From Roseateles toxinivorans (GTDB lineage: Bacteria > Pseudomonadota > Gammaproteobacteria > Burkholderiales > Burkholderiaceae_C), in the NCBI RefSeq assembly GCF_004362525.1, contig NZ_SNXS01000001.1:1043510-1107509 (forward strand): a stretch of 64,000 nucleotides of DNA, given 5' to 3'. Below the pieces are notes generated by a model. That model did no database searches. It was not told the DNA's origin and saw only the letters and a program-made list of their open reading frames with translations. A program made the translations under genes and the position numbers. Below are positions 47,099 to 56,013 of this stretch, piece by piece. Numbering within the stretch: position 1 is the first letter of the stretch; every line of letters begins with the position of its first letter.

Positions 47099-48199
47099 TC
47101 ACACGGGCTCTTGCGCCAAGGCCCAATCGATATGCTCGCTCAGCAGCTCGCTGGCGCCCGCCCTGGCCTCGGTCAGCGCAAGGCGCAGCGCCGGCACCTC
47201 CTCGGCCCGCAGCGCGTTGCCGATGGCCACCGCCAGATTGCGCCGCCAGCGCCCATGGCCGATGCGGCGTATCGCGCTGCCCTCGGTGTGGCGCAAAAAG
47301 GCCGGCTCGTCCCACTGCCACAGCTGCAGCAGGGTCGGCGCGCTCAGCTCGGGCCGGGCGTCGAAGTCGGGCAGCGTCGCGCGCTGGGCGAATTTGTTCC
47401 AGGGGCAGACCAGCTGGCAATCATCGCAGCCATAGATGCGGTTGCCCATCGCCGCGCGCAGCTCCAGCGGGATCGGCCCGTCCTGCTCTATCGTCAGATA
47501 GGAAATGCAGCGCCGGGCGTCCACCCGATACGGGCCGACGATGGCCTGGGTGGGGCACACGTCAATGCAGGCCGTGCACTGGCCGCAATGTGCGCTGGTG
47601 GCCTCGGTCAGAGGCAGCGGCAGATCAACGAACAGCTCGCCGAGAAAGAACATCGAGCCCGCCTCGCGGTGCAGGGCCAGGGTGTGCTTGCCGCGCCAGG
47701 CCAGGCCGCCGCGCGAGGCCAGCTCGACCTCCAGTACCGGTGCCGAGTCGGTGAAGCAGCGGTGGCCGAAGGGGCCGATCTCGGCCTGCAGCCGATCGGC
47801 CAGCTGCTGCAGGCGACGGCGCAGCACCTTGTGATAGTCCCGGCCCCGGGCGTAGAGGGACACCTGGGCACGCTGCGGCTCGGCGAGGCCCTGCCATTCG
47901 ATCGCCTGCCAGTCGGTGGGCGTGGCGGCCGGCAGATAGTCCATGCGCAGGCTCAGCACGCGCAGGGTGCCGGGCACCAGCTCGGCCGGCCGGGCGCGCT
48001 TCATCCCGTGGACCTCCATATAGTGCATGCTGCCGTGAAAGCCGGCGGCCAGCCAGGCGGCAAGACCTGGCTCCGCGTCGGCCAGATTGATGTCGGCCAC
48101 GCCAATCTGTGAGAATCCCAGCTCACGGGCCCAGCCGCGAAGTTTCTCGAGCAGAGCCTGCGCATCGAGGTCGGGAGGGTCGTTCTTGGGGTGGTGCAT
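47099..48199 (-). CDS. queG: Epoxyqueuosine reductase QueG
   Basis: Cobalamin- and [4Fe-4S]-dependent reductase that makes queuosine from epoxyqueuosine in tRNA. The 366 residues show LGFSQIGVADINLADAEPG, VLRVLSLRMDYLP, ARGRDYHKVLRRRLQQLA, and two ferredoxin-type clusters, CGQCTACIDVCPTQAI and the later IYGCDDCQLVCPWNK. C-terminal HEAT-like repeats (HGRWRRNLAVAIGNAL) contact tRNA. Its start codon is interleaved with the divergent tsaE start. The partner steps queA and tgt are not in the window. Confidence 0.95.
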   Translation of the reverse strand: MHHPKNDPPDLDAQALLEKLRGWARELGFSQIGVADINLADAEPGLAAWLAAGFHGSMHYMEVHGMKRARPAELVPGTLRVLSLRMDYLPAATPTDWQAIEWQGLAEPQRAQVSLYARGRDYHKVLRRRLQQLADRLQAEIGPFGHRCFTDSAPVLEVELASRGGLAWRGKHTLALHREAGSMFFLGELFVDLPLPLTEATSAHCGQCTACIDVCPTQAIVGPYRVDARRCISYLTIEQDGPIPLELRAAMGNRIYGCDDCQLVCPWNKFAQRATLPDFDARPELSAPTLLQLWQWDEPAFLRHTEGSAIRRIGHGRWRRNLAVAIGNALRAEEVPALRLALTEARAGASELLSEHIDWALAQEPV

Positions 48200-48679
48200 T
48201 TGTCGATTCTAGAAACACGCGAATATCTATGGTCCGATGAGGCGGCTTGCGAGGCCTTTGCGCAGCGGCTGAGCCGCCAGCCCGCGCTGTTCAATGCCTG
48301 CATCGAGCTCCATGGTGGCCTGGGTGCCGGCAAGACCACCTTGGTGCGCCACCTGCTGCGTGCGCTGGGCGTCAGCGGTCGCATCAAGAGCCCCAGCTAC
48401 GCGGTGCTGGAGAGCTACGAGCTGCCGCAGGGCATTGCCAGCCACTTTGACTTCTACCGTTTCAGCGATCCACGCGAGTGGGAGGATGCCGGCTTTCGCG
48501 AGATCTTCACCAGCCCCGGCCTGAAGCTGTGCGAATGGCCCGAGAAGGCCCAGGGCATGCTGCCCGAGCCGGAGTTGAGCATTTTCATCGAGGCCGTGGA
48601 AGACGACGCCCGCCGGGTGCGCATCGAGGCGCACACGGTCGCGGGCCAGGCCCTGCTGCAAGGGCTGGACGCCGCATGA
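48191..48679 (+). CDS. tsaE: tRNA threonylcarbamoyladenosine ATPase TsaE
   Basis: ATPase that supports t6A synthesis in tRNA with TsaB, TsaC and TsaD. The protein of about 160 residues has the Walker A motif LHGGLGAGKTTLVRHLLRAL near residue 42, the family IKSPSYAVLESYE, HFDFYRFSDPREWEDAGF and LCEWPEKAQGMLP. The start is ambiguous: GTG 48191, GTG 48194 or TTG 48200 are all in frame, and the first two overlap the queG start on the other strand. The stop overlaps amiC by four bases (ATGA), so expression is coupled. Confidence 0.92.
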   Translation: MVHLSILETREYLWSDEAACEAFAQRLSRQPALFNACIELHGGLGAGKTTLVRHLLRALGVSGRIKSPSYAVLESYELPQGIASHFDFYRFSDPREWEDAGFREIFTSPGLKLCEWPEKAQGMLPEPELSIFIEAVEDDARRVRIEAHTVAGQALLQGLDAA

Positions 48680-50037
48680 GCCCCGAACGCCGCAAAGCGT
48701 TGCGCACGATGGGTGCCCTGGTGCTGGGCCTGAGCGCCCGCCAGCTGGCCTTTGGCGCCAGCATCGTGGCCGTGCGCGTCTGGCCGGCCGAGGACTACAC
48801 CCGGGTCACGCTGGAGTCCGACACGCCCTTGGCCGCCCGCCACTCGTTCGCCGAGAACCCGGACCGACTGATCATAGACATCGACGGCCTGGAGCTGAAC
48901 CCGGCACTGCGCGACCTGGTCAGCAAGGTCAAGTCCGACGACCCCTATATTGCCGGCGTGCGCGTCGGCCAGTACCAGCCCCGCGTGGTGCGCCTGGTGC
49001 TCGATTTGAAGGAGGCTGTGGCGCCCCAGGTCTTCACGCTGGCGCCGGTGGCCGCCTACCGCAACCGGCTGGTGTTCGACCTCTACCCGAAGCAGGAGCG
49101 TGATCCGCTGCTGGCCCTGATACGTGACAAGGAAGCCGCCGAGCAGCAGGCCGCCCAGGCGGTGCGCGATGCGCTGGGCGACTTCATCGGCCGGGTGGAC
49201 AAGCCGGCGCCGCTGGCGGGCGGTCCTCTTTCGGCCCCTGCGCTGCCGGCCTCGGCCCCCGAAGTGCAGACGCCCAAGCCACCGCCGGCCGTACCGCCGC
49301 AGCCGATGACGCAGGGGCGTGTCGACCGCCTGATCGTCATCGCACTGGACCCCGGCCATGGTGGCGAGGACCCGGGCGCCGTCGGCCCCAGCGGGCTGAA
49401 GGAGAAGGACGTGGTGCTGGCCGTGGCCCTGCAGCTGCGAGACAAACTCAACGCGATGCCGAATATGCGGGTGATGATGACGCGCGACGCCGATTTCTTC
49501 GTGCCGCTGCACGAGCGGGTGCGCAAGGCCAGGCGCGTGCAGGCCGATCTGTTCGTGTCCATCCATGCCGATGCCTTTTTCACGCCCAAGGCCCGCGGCG
49601 CCTCGGTGTTTGCGCTCAGCGATGGTGCGGCGACCAGCACCGCCGCCCGCTGGATGGCCAATCGGGAGAATGCCGCCGATATGGTGGGCGGCGTCAATGT
49701 CGCGGTGAAAGACGCCACCGTGCTGCGCGCGCTGCTGGACATGAGCACCACCGCCCAGATCAAGGACAGCCTGAAGCTGGGCAACGAGGTGCTGGGCCAG
49801 ATCAGCAAGGTCGGCCGCATGCACAAGGGCCAGGTCGAGCAGGCGGGCTTTGCGGTGCTGAAGGCGCCGGACGTGCCGTCCATCCTGGTCGAGACGGCCT
49901 TCATCTCGAACCCGGAAGAAGAGGCCAAGCTGCGCGACCCGGAGTTCCAGCAGCAGCTGGTGCAGGCGCTGGCCACCGGCATCAGCCGCTACTTTGCCAA
50001 GAATCCGCCGCTGGCGCGGCATCGCACGGTGTCTTAG
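48676..50037 (+). CDS. amiC: N-acetylmuramoyl-L-alanine amidase AmiC
   Basis: Periplasmic zinc amidase that splits septal peptidoglycan during daughter-cell separation. The 453-residue precursor has a twin-arginine signal (SPERRKALRTMGALVLGLSA), an AMIN domain at about 30-140 for septal targeting, a proline-rich linker (PKPPPAVPPQPM), and an Amidase_3 domain with zinc ligands in LDPGHGGEDPGA and VSIHADAFF and the catalytic glutamate in LVETAFISNPEEE. A blocking helix is present (MANRENAADMVGGVN), so activation by an EnvC/NlpD-type factor is expected. Coupled to tsaE. Confidence 0.95.
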   Translation: MSPERRKALRTMGALVLGLSARQLAFGASIVAVRVWPAEDYTRVTLESDTPLAARHSFAENPDRLIIDIDGLELNPALRDLVSKVKSDDPYIAGVRVGQYQPRVVRLVLDLKEAVAPQVFTLAPVAAYRNRLVFDLYPKQERDPLLALIRDKEAAEQQAAQAVRDALGDFIGRVDKPAPLAGGPLSAPALPASAPEVQTPKPPPAVPPQPMTQGRVDRLIVIALDPGHGGEDPGAVGPSGLKEKDVVLAVALQLRDKLNAMPNMRVMMTRDADFFVPLHERVRKARRVQADLFVSIHADAFFTPKARGASVFALSDGAATSTAARWMANRENAADMVGGVNVAVKDATVLRALLDMSTTAQIKDSLKLGNEVLGQISKVGRMHKGQVEQAGFAVLKAPDVPSILVETAFISNPEEEAKLRDPEFQQQLVQALATGISRYFAKNPPLARHRTVS

Positions 50038-50681
50038 GCGGCTGCGCCCTTGCGCTTGGCCTTCCAGCCGCCGTAGATCGCGAGCAAGCCCGGGATCACG
50101 ATCATCGCCCAGATGATCTTCTCCAGATGCTGCTTGACCCAGGGCACATTGCCGAAGGCATAGCCCAGGCTGGTGATGCCCACCACCCACAGCAGGCCGC
50201 CGGTGACGTCGTAGAAGGTGAACTTGCTGCGCGTCATCTGGGCCACGCCTGCCACAAACGGCGCGAAGGTGCGCACAAAGGGCATGAAGCGCGCAATCAC
50301 GATGGTGATGCCGCCATGACGCTCGTAGAACTCATGGGCGCTCAGGAAGGCCTGGCGGTTGAAGAAGCGCGACTGCTCCCACTGGAACACCTTGGGACCG
50401 AAGAAGCGGCCTATCGTGTAGTTGGTCTGGTTGCCGGCCACCGCCGCCACGCTCATCAGCCCCATCGCAATGGGCAACTCCAGCAGGCCGGTGCCGCACA
50501 TCGCGCCGACGATGAACAACAGCGAGTCACCCGGCAGAAAGGGCATCACCACCAGGCCGGTCTCGACGAAGATGATCAGGAACAGCAGGGCATAGACCCA
50601 AGCCCCGTAGGCGGCCACGAAGTCGATCAGATAGCGATCAACGTGGAGGATGAAATCGATGACGAGGCTGAATATTTCCAT
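50034..50681 (-). CDS. DedA family membrane protein
   Basis: Inner-membrane protein of 215 residues with the DedA/VTT fold, implicated in polyprenyl-phosphate or lipid flipping and pH homeostasis. Family segments are FVETGLVVMPFLPGDSLLF near 45, AVAGNQTNYTIGRFFGPKVF near 85, FMPFVRTFAPFVAGVAQM near 145, and NVPWVKQHLEKIIWAMIVIP near the end. The start ATG 50681 (MEIFSLVIDF) is preferred over ATG 50690. It converges with amiC, overlapping its stop by four bases, and is divergent from mutL with 57 bases between. Confidence 0.93.
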   Translation of the reverse strand: MEIFSLVIDFILHVDRYLIDFVAAYGAWVYALLFLIIFVETGLVVMPFLPGDSLLFIVGAMCGTGLLELPIAMGLMSVAAVAGNQTNYTIGRFFGPKVFQWEQSRFFNRQAFLSAHEFYERHGGITIVIARFMPFVRTFAPFVAGVAQMTRSKFTFYDVTGGLLWVVGITSLGYAFGNVPWVKQHLEKIIWAMIVIPGLLAIYGGWKAKRKGAAA

Positions 50682-50738
50682 GGCGCGCATTATCACCATG
50701 CGCCGCGACAATTCCGGAGGCCCTCCTACAATCGAGCC

Positions 50739-52586
50739 ATGAATGATGTCCGTGCCCCCCTGCGCCGCGTGATCCGTGAGTTGCCCGATGAGTTGATCAG
50801 CCAGATTGCAGCCGGCGAGGTGGTCGAGCGGCCCGCGTCGGTGGTGCGCGAGCTGGTGGACAACGCGCTGGACGCCGGCGCCACCCAGATCAGCCTGAAG
50901 CTGCAGGCCGGGGGCATACGCAGCATCGTCGTCGAGGACGACGGCGCAGGCATCCCGGTCGAGGAACTGCCGCTGGCCCTGCGCCGCCACGCCACCAGCA
51001 AGATAGGCTCGCTGGACGATCTGGAGCATGTGGCGACGATGGGGTTTCGCGGCGAGGCGCTGGCCGCCATCTCCTCGGTGGCCGAGATGGCCATCGCCAG
51101 CCGCACCTCGCAGGATGCGCATGCCAGCCGGCTCGACGCCCGCTCCGGTGAGCTGAGCCCCAGCGCCCGCGCGGTGGGCACCAGCGTCGAGGTGCGCGAG
51201 CTGTTTTTCAACACGCCGGCGCGGCGCAAGTTCCTGAAGAGCGAGTCCACCGAGCTGGCGCACTGCGTCGATGCGGTGCGCCGCCATGCGCTGGCGCGCC
51301 CCGATGTCAGCTTTGCCGTCTGGCACGAGGGCAAGCTGGTCGAGCAATGGCGGGCGGCCAGCTCGCAGCAGCGGGTCAAGGATGTTCTGGGCAGCGATTT
51401 CGAGGCCGCCAGCCGTGAGTTGCTGCTGGAGCGCGGCCCGATGCGCGTGTTCGGCCGCGCCGGCCTGCCCGAGGCCTCGCGCAGCCGCGCGGACATGCAA
51501 TACGTCTACGTCAACGGCCGCTTCGTGCGCGACAAGCTGATCGCCCACGGCATACGCTCGGCTTATGAGGACGTGCTGCACGGCAACCGCCAGCCGGCCT
51601 ATGTGCTGTTCATCGACATCGCGCCGGAGCTGGTCGATGTCAATGTGCACCCGACCAAGATCGAGGTGCGCTTCCGCGACGGCCGCGAGGTGCATCAGCA
51701 GGTGCGCCATGCGGTGACGCAGGCGCTGGCCCTGTCGCGGGCGCCGGCTGCGGAGTCCCTGGCTCCCGAGCAGACGGCTTTTGCGGCACCCGTACCGGCG
51801 CAACAGTGGAAGGTCGCCGAGCGCGCACCGCAGCACTGGGGCGCCAGCGCCACGCAGGCGGCCCTGGGTCTGGCAGATCTGGCCACGCTGTATGGCCAGC
51901 AGCAGGCGCCCATCCCTGTAGCCAGGCCGCGTGTCGATGAAGAAGAAGTGCAGCGACCGCAGTACGTGCCCAGCCCTGCCCTGGCCTCGGCCGCCGAAGG
52001 CAGCTGGCCGCTGGGCCGGGCGATCGCCCAGATCGGCGGCGTGTTCGTGCTGGCCGAGAATGCCCAGGGCCTGGTGATCGTCGATATGCACGCCGCCCAC
52101 GAGCGCGTCGTCTACGAGCGGCTGAAGGCCAGTCTGGGCTCGGCGCAGATCGAATCGCAGCCGCTGCTGATACCGGTCAGCTTTGCCGCCACGCCGCAGG
52201 AGATCGCCACCGCCGAGGCCCATGCCGACAGCCTGTTGCGCCTGGGCCTGGACGTGGCGCCGCTCTCTAGCAAGGCGCTGGCCGTGCGCGCCCGCCCTGC
52301 TCTGCTTTCCGGCGGCGATGTGGTCGAGCTGGCGCGCAGCGTGCTGGCCGAGCTGAGTCAGTTCGATGCCAGCCACGCGATCGAGCGTGCGCAGCACGAG
52401 ATACTGGCCACGATGGCCTGCCACGGCGCCGTGCGCGCCAACCGGCAACTGACCCTGGACGAGATGAATGGCCTTTTGCGCGATATGGAACGCACAGAGC
52501 GCGCCGACCAGTGCAACCATGGCCGACCGACCTGGCGACAGCTGACGATGAAGGAGCTGGACGGGCTGTTTATGCGGGGTCGCTAG
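50739..52586 (+). CDS. mutL: DNA mismatch repair protein MutL
   Basis: ATPase linking MutS to downstream repair nucleases. The 615-residue protein has the GHKL ATPase ([58 protein letters not shown]) in residues 1-340, a proline/alanine-rich linker, and a C-terminal dimerisation domain containing [20 protein letters not shown]. The C-terminus lacks the DQHA(X)2E(X)4E endonuclease motif, a fact consistent with a methyl-directed system, though no mutH is seen here. Start ATG 50739 with GGAGG about 20 bases earlier. Confidence 0.97.
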   Translation: MNDVRAPLRRVIRELPDELISQIAAGEVVERPASVVRELVDNALDAGATQISLKLQAGGIRSIVVEDDGAGIPVEELPLALRRHATSKIGSLDDLEHVATMGFRGEALAAISSVAEMAIASRTSQDAHASRLDARSGELSPSARAVGTSVEVRELFFNTPARRKFLKSESTELAHCVDAVRRHALARPDVSFAVWHEGKLVEQWRAASSQQRVKDVLGSDFEAASRELLLERGPMRVFGRAGLPEASRSRADMQYVYVNGRFVRDKLIAHGIRSAYEDVLHGNRQPAYVLFIDIAPELVDVNVHPTKIEVRFRDGREVHQQVRHAVTQALALSRAPAAESLAPEQTAFAAPVPAQQWKVAERAPQHWGASATQAALGLADLATLYGQQQAPIPVARPRVDEEEVQRPQYVPSPALASAAEGSWPLGRAIAQIGGVFVLAENAQGLVIVDMHAAHERVVYERLKASLGSAQIESQPLLIPVSFAATPQEIATAEAHADSLLRLGLDVAPLSSKALAVRARPALLSGGDVVELARSVLAELSQFDASHAIERAQHEILATMACHGAVRANRQLTLDEMNGLLRDMERTERADQCNHGRPTWRQLTMKELDGLFMRGR

Positions 52587-52620
52587 GCGTAAACCCCGAG
52601 CCGTGGTCCAATCCTGCCCT

Positions 52621-54114
52621 ATGGCCACCCTGACACTCAAGAAAAAAGCCGCCGCCATTGGCAAGACCTTTGGCCGCGCACCGATACGTGGCCGAGGCAT
52701 TGCCAATCCGCGCCCGACCATCGCCCAGGCGCAGAAAGAGCGCCAGGAACGCGAGGAGCGCTACCAGGCGCAGCGTCGTGACGCGCCGCAACGTGAACCG
52801 CGCGATTTCGGCCGCGATGCTGGAGCACCTCCGCGTCCCCGCCCCGCCGGCGCCCATGCACCGGACCGCCGCGATGGTCCGCCGCCCCGCCGCGACGAGG
52901 CCCGTGGACCGCATCGGAATGAACGCCATGAAGACCCGCGCGGCCAGGATCGCCCCCATGCCAAGCCGAGCAGCCGCTTTGTCCATGAAGACCGCAACCG
53001 CCCGGCCGAGCCGCAGCGCGATCTGAGGCCCGGCCCCCGCGGCTATGGCCCCGATCCCGGCCGCCCGCGCGAAGACCGCCACCCGGAGCGCGGCCAGGAG
53101 CGTGGGCCGGGCAGCCGCGGTGGCTTCGGCGCCCCGCGTCACGAGGGCCCGCGTGCCCACAATCCCCATCAAGGCCCTGCCCCTGAGGCCAAACCGCAGC
53201 GCAATACTGGCACCAGCGCCGGTGGCATCGTGCGCGGCTCCCGCGGCCAGGACCGCGGCCCGGCGCGCCCTGATCGCCCTGCCCGCGAGCAGCGCATCAA
53301 TGAGCCCGGCCGCCCCCGCCAGATGCCCCGCGCCCACCAGGGTGCGCCGCTGACGCCCAATGAGGAGGGCGACCGCCTGTCCAAGCGCATGGGCGAGCTG
53401 GGCCTGGCCTCGCGCCGCGAGGCCGATGACTGGATAGCGGCCGGCTGGGTCAAGGTGGACGGCAAGATGGCGGTGCTGGGCCAGCGCGTGGGCCGCAACG
53501 TCAAGATCGACATCGACCCCGCCGCCCGCACCCAGCAGGCGCAGCAGGTCACCATCCTGCTGCACAAGCCGATCGGCTATGTCAGCGGCCAGGCCGAGGA
53601 CGGCTATGAGCCCGCCTCGGTGCTGGTGCAGCCGCAGAACCGCTGGGACGACGACAGCTCCCAGGTCAAGTACCACGAAGGCCACCGCCGCAGCCTGGCC
53701 CCCGCCGGCCGGCTGGACATCGACTCGACCGGCCTGCTGGTGCTGACGCAGGACGGCCGCACGGCCAAGCTGCTGATCGGCGAGGACTCGACGATCGAAA
53801 AAGAGTATCTGGTGCGCGTGGAGGCCGTTGACCCGCAGGGCGGCGAATTGCTGTCCGCCGAAGGTCTGGCCCTGCTGAACCACGGACTGGAACTGGACGG
53901 CGAGAAGCTCAAGCCGGCCAAGGTCAGCTGGATCAATGACGACCAGTTGCGCTTCGTGCTGCGCGAGGGCAAGAAGCGCCAGATCCGCCGCATGTGCGAG
54001 CTGGTCGGCCTGAAGGTGGTCGGCCTGAAGCGCGTGCGCATAGGCCGCATCAATCTGGGCCATCTGCCGGTCGGGCAATGGCGCTATCTGGGGCCTTGGG
54101 AGCGCTTTGATTGA
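52621..54114 (+). CDS. RluB/RluF-type 23S rRNA pseudouridine synthase with long disordered head
   Basis: Converts a uridine of 23S rRNA to pseudouridine. The 497-residue protein splits in two: residues 1 to about 245 are low-complexity, rich in Arg, Pro, Gly and Asp, with no fold expected, and the rest is a standard enzyme. S4 RNA-binding domain ([20 protein letters not shown]) begins near 260, the catalytic aspartate is in [19 protein letters not shown] near 370, and [18 protein letters not shown] follows near 450. Whether it is RluB, RluE or RluF is not resolved. Start ATG 52621 follows mutL by 34 bases. Confidence 0.9.
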   Translation: MATLTLKKKAAAIGKTFGRAPIRGRGIANPRPTIAQAQKERQEREERYQAQRRDAPQREPRDFGRDAGAPPRPRPAGAHAPDRRDGPPPRRDEARGPHRNERHEDPRGQDRPHAKPSSRFVHEDRNRPAEPQRDLRPGPRGYGPDPGRPREDRHPERGQERGPGSRGGFGAPRHEGPRAHNPHQGPAPEAKPQRNTGTSAGGIVRGSRGQDRGPARPDRPAREQRINEPGRPRQMPRAHQGAPLTPNEEGDRLSKRMGELGLASRREADDWIAAGWVKVDGKMAVLGQRVGRNVKIDIDPAARTQQAQQVTILLHKPIGYVSGQAEDGYEPASVLVQPQNRWDDDSSQVKYHEGHRRSLAPAGRLDIDSTGLLVLTQDGRTAKLLIGEDSTIEKEYLVRVEAVDPQGGELLSAEGLALLNHGLELDGEKLKPAKVSWINDDQLRFVLREGKKRQIRRMCELVGLKVVGLKRVRIGRINLGHLPVGQWRYLGPWERFD

Positions 54115-54134
54115 TCATCCGCTCTGAGCGGGGC

Positions 54135-55346
54135 ATGACCGCAGCCACAGCGGTCTTGGCCCTGGCCTTGCTGCTGGGGCTTCAACCGGTCACCACCGAC
54201 GTCTATCTGCCTGCCCTGCCCGCCCTGCGGGCCGATCTGGGCGCGGGGATGAGCGCGGTGCAGCTGACGCTGTCGGCACTGATGGTCTGCTTCGGCCTCG
54301 GCCAATTGCTGCTCGGGCCGCTGGCCGACCGCATCGGTCGCCGGCCGGTGCTGCTGGCCGGCCTGGTGCTGTACACGCTGGCCGCCGCGCTTGCCGCGCT
54401 GTCGCCCACCATTGAGATGGTCATCCTGTGCCGGGCGGTGCAGGGTCTGGGCCTGGCCGCGGCCGTGGTCTGCGCACGGGCGATGCTGCGTGATCTCTAC
54501 GAGCCGCAGCAGGGCGCGCAAATCATGGCCAAGGCCTTGACCGGCCTGGGCCTGATCGCGATGCTGAGTCCCACGCTGGGCGGCCTCGTCGCGGCGCAGT
54601 TTGGCTGGCGCGCGGCGATGGGCGTGATCGCCGTCTTCAGTGCCTGCGCGCTGCTGTTCATCGCGCTGCGTGTGCCCGAGACGCTCAAGCTGCGCAATCC
54701 GCAGGCGACCCGGCTGCTGCCCCTGCTTGGCGCCTGGCGCCAGATTGCCCGGCACCCGACCTTCGTTGCCTACGGTCTGCTGACCAGTCTCAGCTATGGC
54801 GCGCTGTACAGCTTTCTGGCCGGCTCGTCCTTCATCTACATAGTCCTGCTCGGAGCCTCGCGCCCGCACTACGGTCTGCTGGTCGGTGCCTGCTCGGGCA
54901 TCTATGTGCTGGGCACGCTGTGGTGCCGGTCCATGCTGCGCCGCAAGACGGTGCCCGAAGCGATCGCCCGTGGCGCCTTCTTCACGCTGGCCGGTGCGCT
55001 GGCCATGGCGGCCTTGGCCCTCGGTGGCGAAGCCAGCCTGATCAGCGTCACCGCTGCCCAGGCGCTGTTCATCTTCGGCCATGGCGTGCTGCAGCCCTGC
55101 TCGCAGGCCGGGGTGGTCGGCCCCTTCCCGCGCCATGCCGGTGCGGCCTCGGCGCTGTCGGGCTTTGCCATTGCCGCCACGGCGTTCGGCGTCGGTGCCT
55201 GGCTGGGCGTGGCCCTGGACGGCCGCATCGCGCCCTGGGCCTGGACCATCGCCGGCTTCGCCGCGCTGAGCGCGCTGACCGCCTGGACCCTGGTACAGCG
55301 CCTGGGCCGCCCCGCTGCAGCAAGTGCAGTCTCTGCAACCACCTGA
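54135..55346 (+). CDS. Bcr/CflA-type MFS drug efflux transporter
   Basis: Proton-driven exporter of 403 residues and twelve helices. Marks are the start LLLGLQPVTTDVYLPALPAL of the Bcr/CflA family, the A motif GPLADRIGRRPVLLAGLV between helices 2 and 3, and RAVQGLGLAAAVVCARAMLR. The ATG at 54135 is preferred; TTG 54111 overlaps the previous stop. Its stop overlaps the frame of the ABC ATPase by 23 bases if that began at GTG 55324, but the ATPase ATG at 55357 leaves an 11-base gap, so the two are close neighbours. Substrate unknown. Confidence 0.9.
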   Translation: MTAATAVLALALLLGLQPVTTDVYLPALPALRADLGAGMSAVQLTLSALMVCFGLGQLLLGPLADRIGRRPVLLAGLVLYTLAAALAALSPTIEMVILCRAVQGLGLAAAVVCARAMLRDLYEPQQGAQIMAKALTGLGLIAMLSPTLGGLVAAQFGWRAAMGVIAVFSACALLFIALRVPETLKLRNPQATRLLPLLGAWRQIARHPTFVAYGLLTSLSYGALYSFLAGSSFIYIVLLGASRPHYGLLVGACSGIYVLGTLWCRSMLRRKTVPEAIARGAFFTLAGALAMAALALGGEASLISVTAAQALFIFGHGVLQPCSQAGVVGPFPRHAGAASALSGFAIAATAFGVGAWLGVALDGRIAPWAWTIAGFAALSALTAWTLVQRLGRPAAASAVSATT

Positions 55347-55356
55347 CGAATCCCCT

Positions 55357-56013
55357 ATGCCCCTGCTCGACGTGAAGGGGCTGGCCAAGCACTACGGCGC
55401 CAGCCCGGTGTTCGAATCGGTTGATCTGCAGTTGCAACCCGGCGAGCTGGTGGCCCTGCTGGGCGAATCAGGCGTTGGCAAATCGACCCTACTGAATTGC
55501 ATTGCGGGGCTGGACAGCTTCGATGCCGGCCAGGTGCTGCTGGATGGCCACGACATCGGCCGGATCAGCGAGCAGGCCCAGGCGCTGCTGCGGCGCTCGC
55601 ACCTGGGCTTTGTGTTCCAGGCCTTCCATGTGCTGCCCCATCTGAGCGTGGCCGACAACATCGCCCTGCCCCTGCTGCTGCTGAAGAAGCCTGATCCGGA
55701 GCGGGTGGAGCAGATGCTGGATGCGGTGGGATTGAGCGCTTTAGGCGCACGCATGCCCCGCCAGTTGTCCGGCGGCCAGTTGCAGCGCGTGGCGATTGCC
55801 CGTGCGCTGGTGCACCGGCCCCGCCTGGTGCTGGCCGACGAGCCGACCGGCAATCTGGATCCCGACACCGCCGAGCAGGTGCTGGACCTGCTGAGGGCGC
55901 AGACGCAGCAGGAGGGCGCGGCCTGCCTGCTGGTGACGCATTCGCAGCGGGCGGCGGAACGGGCACAGCGCGTGCTCAGGCTGCACGCCCACGGCGTGAC
56001 CGAGGCACAGTGA
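55357..56013 (+). CDS. ABC transporter ATPase (MacB/LolD-like)
   Basis: ATP-binding subunit of 218 residues in an ABC system with an FtsX-type permease. Walker A GESGVGKSTLLN is near residue 37, signature LSGGQLQRVAIARAL near 135, and Walker B LVLADEPTGNLDPDT near 158. The start ATG 55357 (MPLLDVKGLAKHYG) gives the family N-terminus. The stop overlaps the permease start by four bases (GTGA). The set ATPase-permease-AttH is typical of lipid or lipoprotein handling operons. Confidence 0.92.
   Translation: MPLLDVKGLAKHYGASPVFESVDLQLQPGELVALLGESGVGKSTLLNCIAGLDSFDAGQVLLDGHDIGRISEQAQALLRRSHLGFVFQAFHVLPHLSVADNIALPLLLLKKPDPERVEQMLDAVGLSALGARMPRQLSGGQLQRVAIARALVHRPRLVLADEPTGNLDPDTAEQVLDLLRAQTQQEGAACLLVTHSQRAAERAQRVLRLHAHGVTEAQ

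Noticed and set aside
48454-50190. Reverse-strand open frame of 578 codons opposite amiC
   Set aside because: It is antisense to tsaE and amiC, which carry clear motifs and start signals.
50682-52721. Upstream extension of the DedA frame across mutL
   Set aside because: The family protein starts at 50681; the rest is antisense to mutL.
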